From: Larix sibirica
Taxonomy: Eukaryota; Streptophyta; Pinopsida; Pinales; Pinaceae
Direction of reading: 5' to 3'
Length of the DNA: 11,116 nt
Assembly: GCA_004151065.3 (NCBI GenBank)
Contig: NWUY0300082523.1
Span: forward strand, 4,688 to 15,803
Shown here in pieces: positions 8,945-11,116 of the stretch. The position numbers were made by a program, and so were the translations under genes. Every line of letters begins with the position of its first letter. Position 1 is the first letter of the stretch. Under the pieces are notes generated by a model, which saw only the letters and a program-made list of their open reading frames with translations, did not search any database and was not told the origin of the DNA.

Positions 8945-9558
8945 CGTATAGCTTTGGATATTTAGGGTTTCAAAATCATTCACTAACTAATAACTGACTT
9001 AGGTAACCAAAATTAATTACTTTAAAGTAATACATGCATCTTAAGTCTCTAGTTCGAAAATATTTACATCATCAGTAATATTCTTGAACAAAACATAACT
9101 ATGATTAGTCAGTTCTTTTAATTGAGAAATCTAAACTAAATTTGGGCACCAAAACTTTGTATGTTCTTCGAAGGAGATAGAATAAATAACGATAAACTGG
9201 AGGTCCAATTTCGATCCATACAACATATGACACGTTCATTTTGGTTCAAGCCTCTGACTGCATGAGGATTCATATTTCTGGCTCTGTAGTGTGTCCTGGA
9301 GCACATGAGTACCCAACTCTGTTAAAATTCCCAATTTATCGTCATTAACTTGGTGTTTTTCCCTTTCAAGTAGACACTCCCTTTTCCAGTACTTCTTTTT
9401 ACCGAGAAGCCTTTTATTATCTTTCTTTAGTATTTGAGAAAACCTGCATAATTTATTGTGTTTAATAAATAATTTGATCCACTGCTTATTCACCTCATTC
9501 AATTTACATTGTATCTACTTGCTCTCCCGCTTCAACTCTTTAATTCGAGTCTTAGATT

Positions 9559-11116
9559 TCTTAAACTTGTTTTCCAATTTTTTATTTACATGAGGTTCAA
9601 TGATTTCGAGTGGCACTTCATCCAATTGATTATTCACTTGGTCTTGGGACGTTGAACATTCAATGTCTGTCTTTGTACTATTTTTTAAATCTTCATTTTG
9701 CATACTCTGTTCCTCATCAGACACCATATGTATACTAGGTCGAACCAAGGGAGAACATGGGACTGCATTGATAGTTCTCTCTAGGTTGGTTAGCATTTCA
9801 GCTACCTTTTTCTCCACCTCCATGGATGAATCAGATTACTCCTACTTGATATTTTCTTGAATTTTCCTAGTATGATGGAACTGTTCTTCTACTTTAGCAT
9901 TCGCACATCCATTCTTTTTACTAAGTTTTGAGCTCACTAATTCTTGATTCTTCTTAACTCTCGAGCTTTCCCTTGTTTCCACTGGCTTCGCAGCTGAAAT
10001 TTTAACTTTATCCCTTTTAGCCTTTCTGGGATTTTCATCTAACAAATTATCTAAGACTATGACCCTTTTCTCCTTCAAGGAAGGGTAAAAAATTTCTCGA
10101 CCATTTAGTGTCAGCTTGTTTGTGGATCGAATATGGGGACCTATGAGGTAATAAGGTTTTGTATTTTCAGGTTTCCCTCCATCAGTTTCAATTCCTTTGT
10201 CATCATTTAAGGATTCATTTGAGCGTTTTATTGTGTGAGATTGTATATTCACAGTTACTGGAGGCGGCTTTACTGCTCCCCTCATCCTTGATTTTATTTT
10301 AACTTCCTCTTTTTTAAAGTTTTTTTCTTCATCAGAATTAATATTACCAAAATATTCGGGGGTTTTGTAATTGGAATAAGCATTATCAACATCCCCTAGC
10401 ATACAATGATTTTATTGAATCCCAAAATTAGAGCATGATATAAATGGTCCCATGTCTTACCAAATTTTTTTAATTCCTGAATAATCAACAGTTTTATTAA
10501 ACCGCGGTGGAAAATGTTGTGTTGATTTTTAGGGTAATTCCTAATCCTCGAGGCCATTTTAGACAAAAAAATTTAGGAAATAAAATGGTAGATTCATCCT
10601 TTCAATGCCATCAAGGTGTAGTAAAAAAAAACTGTGGTAAAGGTAAATGGTGGCATACCTTCCTTCTCAAGTAATATACCTCTGCGCCATCTTCAGTAAA
10701 TCACTGTATTCATGTTTGAGCCAATCCCATGGGATACCTTTGTGTCATTCAGGATATCTATATTTATCAAGGAGAAAGTAATTGCATTGTGTCATTCGGG
10801 ATATCTATATTTAAACCAGTGTTCGCTGTCTTGAGATAACTCTGCTGCTATGGCAATGGAATTCAGTGAAACAGGAAATGTTGCATACCCTACGGTAACA
10901 TTTTTTCCATCAAACTTCTCAGTGAAGGCTCTTGACACTTTTGCATGGTGGCCTTGTAGTTTCTGACAGTATTGAAACCATCCTGCATTTTTCGAATTTA
11001 ACCCCAAATTCTGGATAAGCCTCTAGAATCCCAGCCCCTATGGGCTCAAATATCACTACATGCCCACTTCGATGTGCAGACATGGTGATTCTTTCCAAAT
11101 GTTGTGAAAAATGAGA
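9559..11116 (-). repeat. Direct repeat copy 2, partner of 1-1560
   Basis: It is colinear with 1-1560, in the same orientation, with about 8 to 10 percent mismatches in sampled stretches plus small indels. The middle part (10440-10800) is the most diverged. The match is cut only by the window edges. Confidence 0.93.
10741..10813. repeat. Short 26-bp direct repeat inside ORF copy 2
   Basis: The 26-mer beginning TGTGTCATTC and ending ATATTTA occurs at 10741-10766 and 10788-10813 with a single mismatch. In copy 1 the first place has related sequence but the second has an unrelated segment of about the same length, so the second unit replaced original sequence. Confidence 0.8.

Larger units (their letters stand above)
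8505..9225 (-). repeat. LTR 3' portion; possible 721-bp LTR (TGTTGT...ACAACA)
   Basis: The minus strand ends in ACAACA at 8510-8505, right before the primer-binding site, as expected for the 3' end of a 5' LTR. A TGTTGT at 9225-9220, eleven bases after the stop of the upstream ORF, makes a 6-bp terminal inverted repeat with it. That start is weak: no polypurine tract precedes it and a 6-mer match in this much DNA is not rare. An alternative start near 8910 follows a purine-rich run (8944-8921), and a third option is that the LTR extends beyond 11116. The region is AT-rich and has no coding sequence. The right-hand end is well supported and the left-hand end is open. Confidence 0.45.
9236..11116 (-). 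pseudogene. Uncharacterised retrotransposon-associated ORF, copy 2, broken, 5' end outside the window
   Basis: This is the same ORF as at 1-1871, with no recognised domain or function. The ATG at 11083 corresponds to the one at 1525, but the probable start lies past the right edge. A one-base insertion near 10995 shifts the frame. From about 10800 to 10402 several indels, a replaced segment and a run of eight A/T bases destroy it. From 10402 to 9236 the frame is continuous except for stops at 9842-9844, 9836-9838 and 9515-9517. This copy shows the C-terminus missing from copy 1: a charged, probably coiled-coil tail (KTRIKELKRES, KKDNKRLLGKKKYWKRE, LLEREKHQ) ending at a TGA at 9236. It sits directly upstream of the LTR end and primer-binding site of the element. 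Confidence 0.72.

Noticed and set aside
9663-9860. A 65-codon plus-strand ORF whose near-identical twin is at 105-302
   Set aside because: Its apparent conservation is explained by the direct repeat; it is antisense to the uncharacterised minus-strand ORF, which keeps its frame in both copies.
1-11116. Search for host gene, tRNA, rRNA, CRISPR or a non-retroelement system
   Set aside because: No such signal was seen on either strand; the recognisable coding content is retrotransposon gag-pol plus one associated ORF of unknown function.

Overview
This is eukaryotic, almost certainly plant, DNA. It is AT-rich and holds no intact gene, RNA gene or CRISPR array. Nearly all of it is one decayed Ty3/gypsy LTR retrotransposon on the minus strand, with Tat/Ogre-type domains. 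Plant origin follows from the element type: plant-style pol motifs, a second RNase H, and a primer-binding site resembling the complement of plant tRNA-Asp. The style suggests a seed plant with many old repeats, possibly a gymnosperm, but the species cannot be read from the window. | Layout, read 5'->3' on the minus strand (descending coordinates): a broken copy of an uncharacterised ORF (11116-9236); non-coding LTR-like sequence ending in ACAACA (about 9235-8505); a primer-binding site (8499-8482); gag (8419-6845); aspartic protease (6475-6059); an additional RNase H (5905-5513); a linker and reverse transcriptase (5512-4331); the element's own RNase H (4330-3719); integrase (3637-2392); a non-coding spacer (2391-1872); and a second broken copy of the uncharacterised ORF (1871-1). 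| The proteins would have worked together in one replication cycle: Gag packages the RNA, protease cuts the polyprotein, RT plus an RNase H copies RNA into DNA from the tRNA primer, and integrase inserts it. This copy cannot encode them: every domain carries stops or frameshifts and integrase has lost a catalytic Asp. | Three points stand out. The additional RNase H lies before RT, whereas in most Tat/Ogre elements I know it lies between RT-RNase H and integrase, and the resident RNase H lacks catalytic residues. The uncharacterised ORF exists as two direct copies 9.56 kb apart that flank the whole gag-pol, so it is either carried inside very long LTRs or is a 3' extra ORF in a tandem pair of elements sharing one LTR. 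The disabling mutations differ between the two ORF copies, so both seem to descend from an ORF that was intact when they separated.
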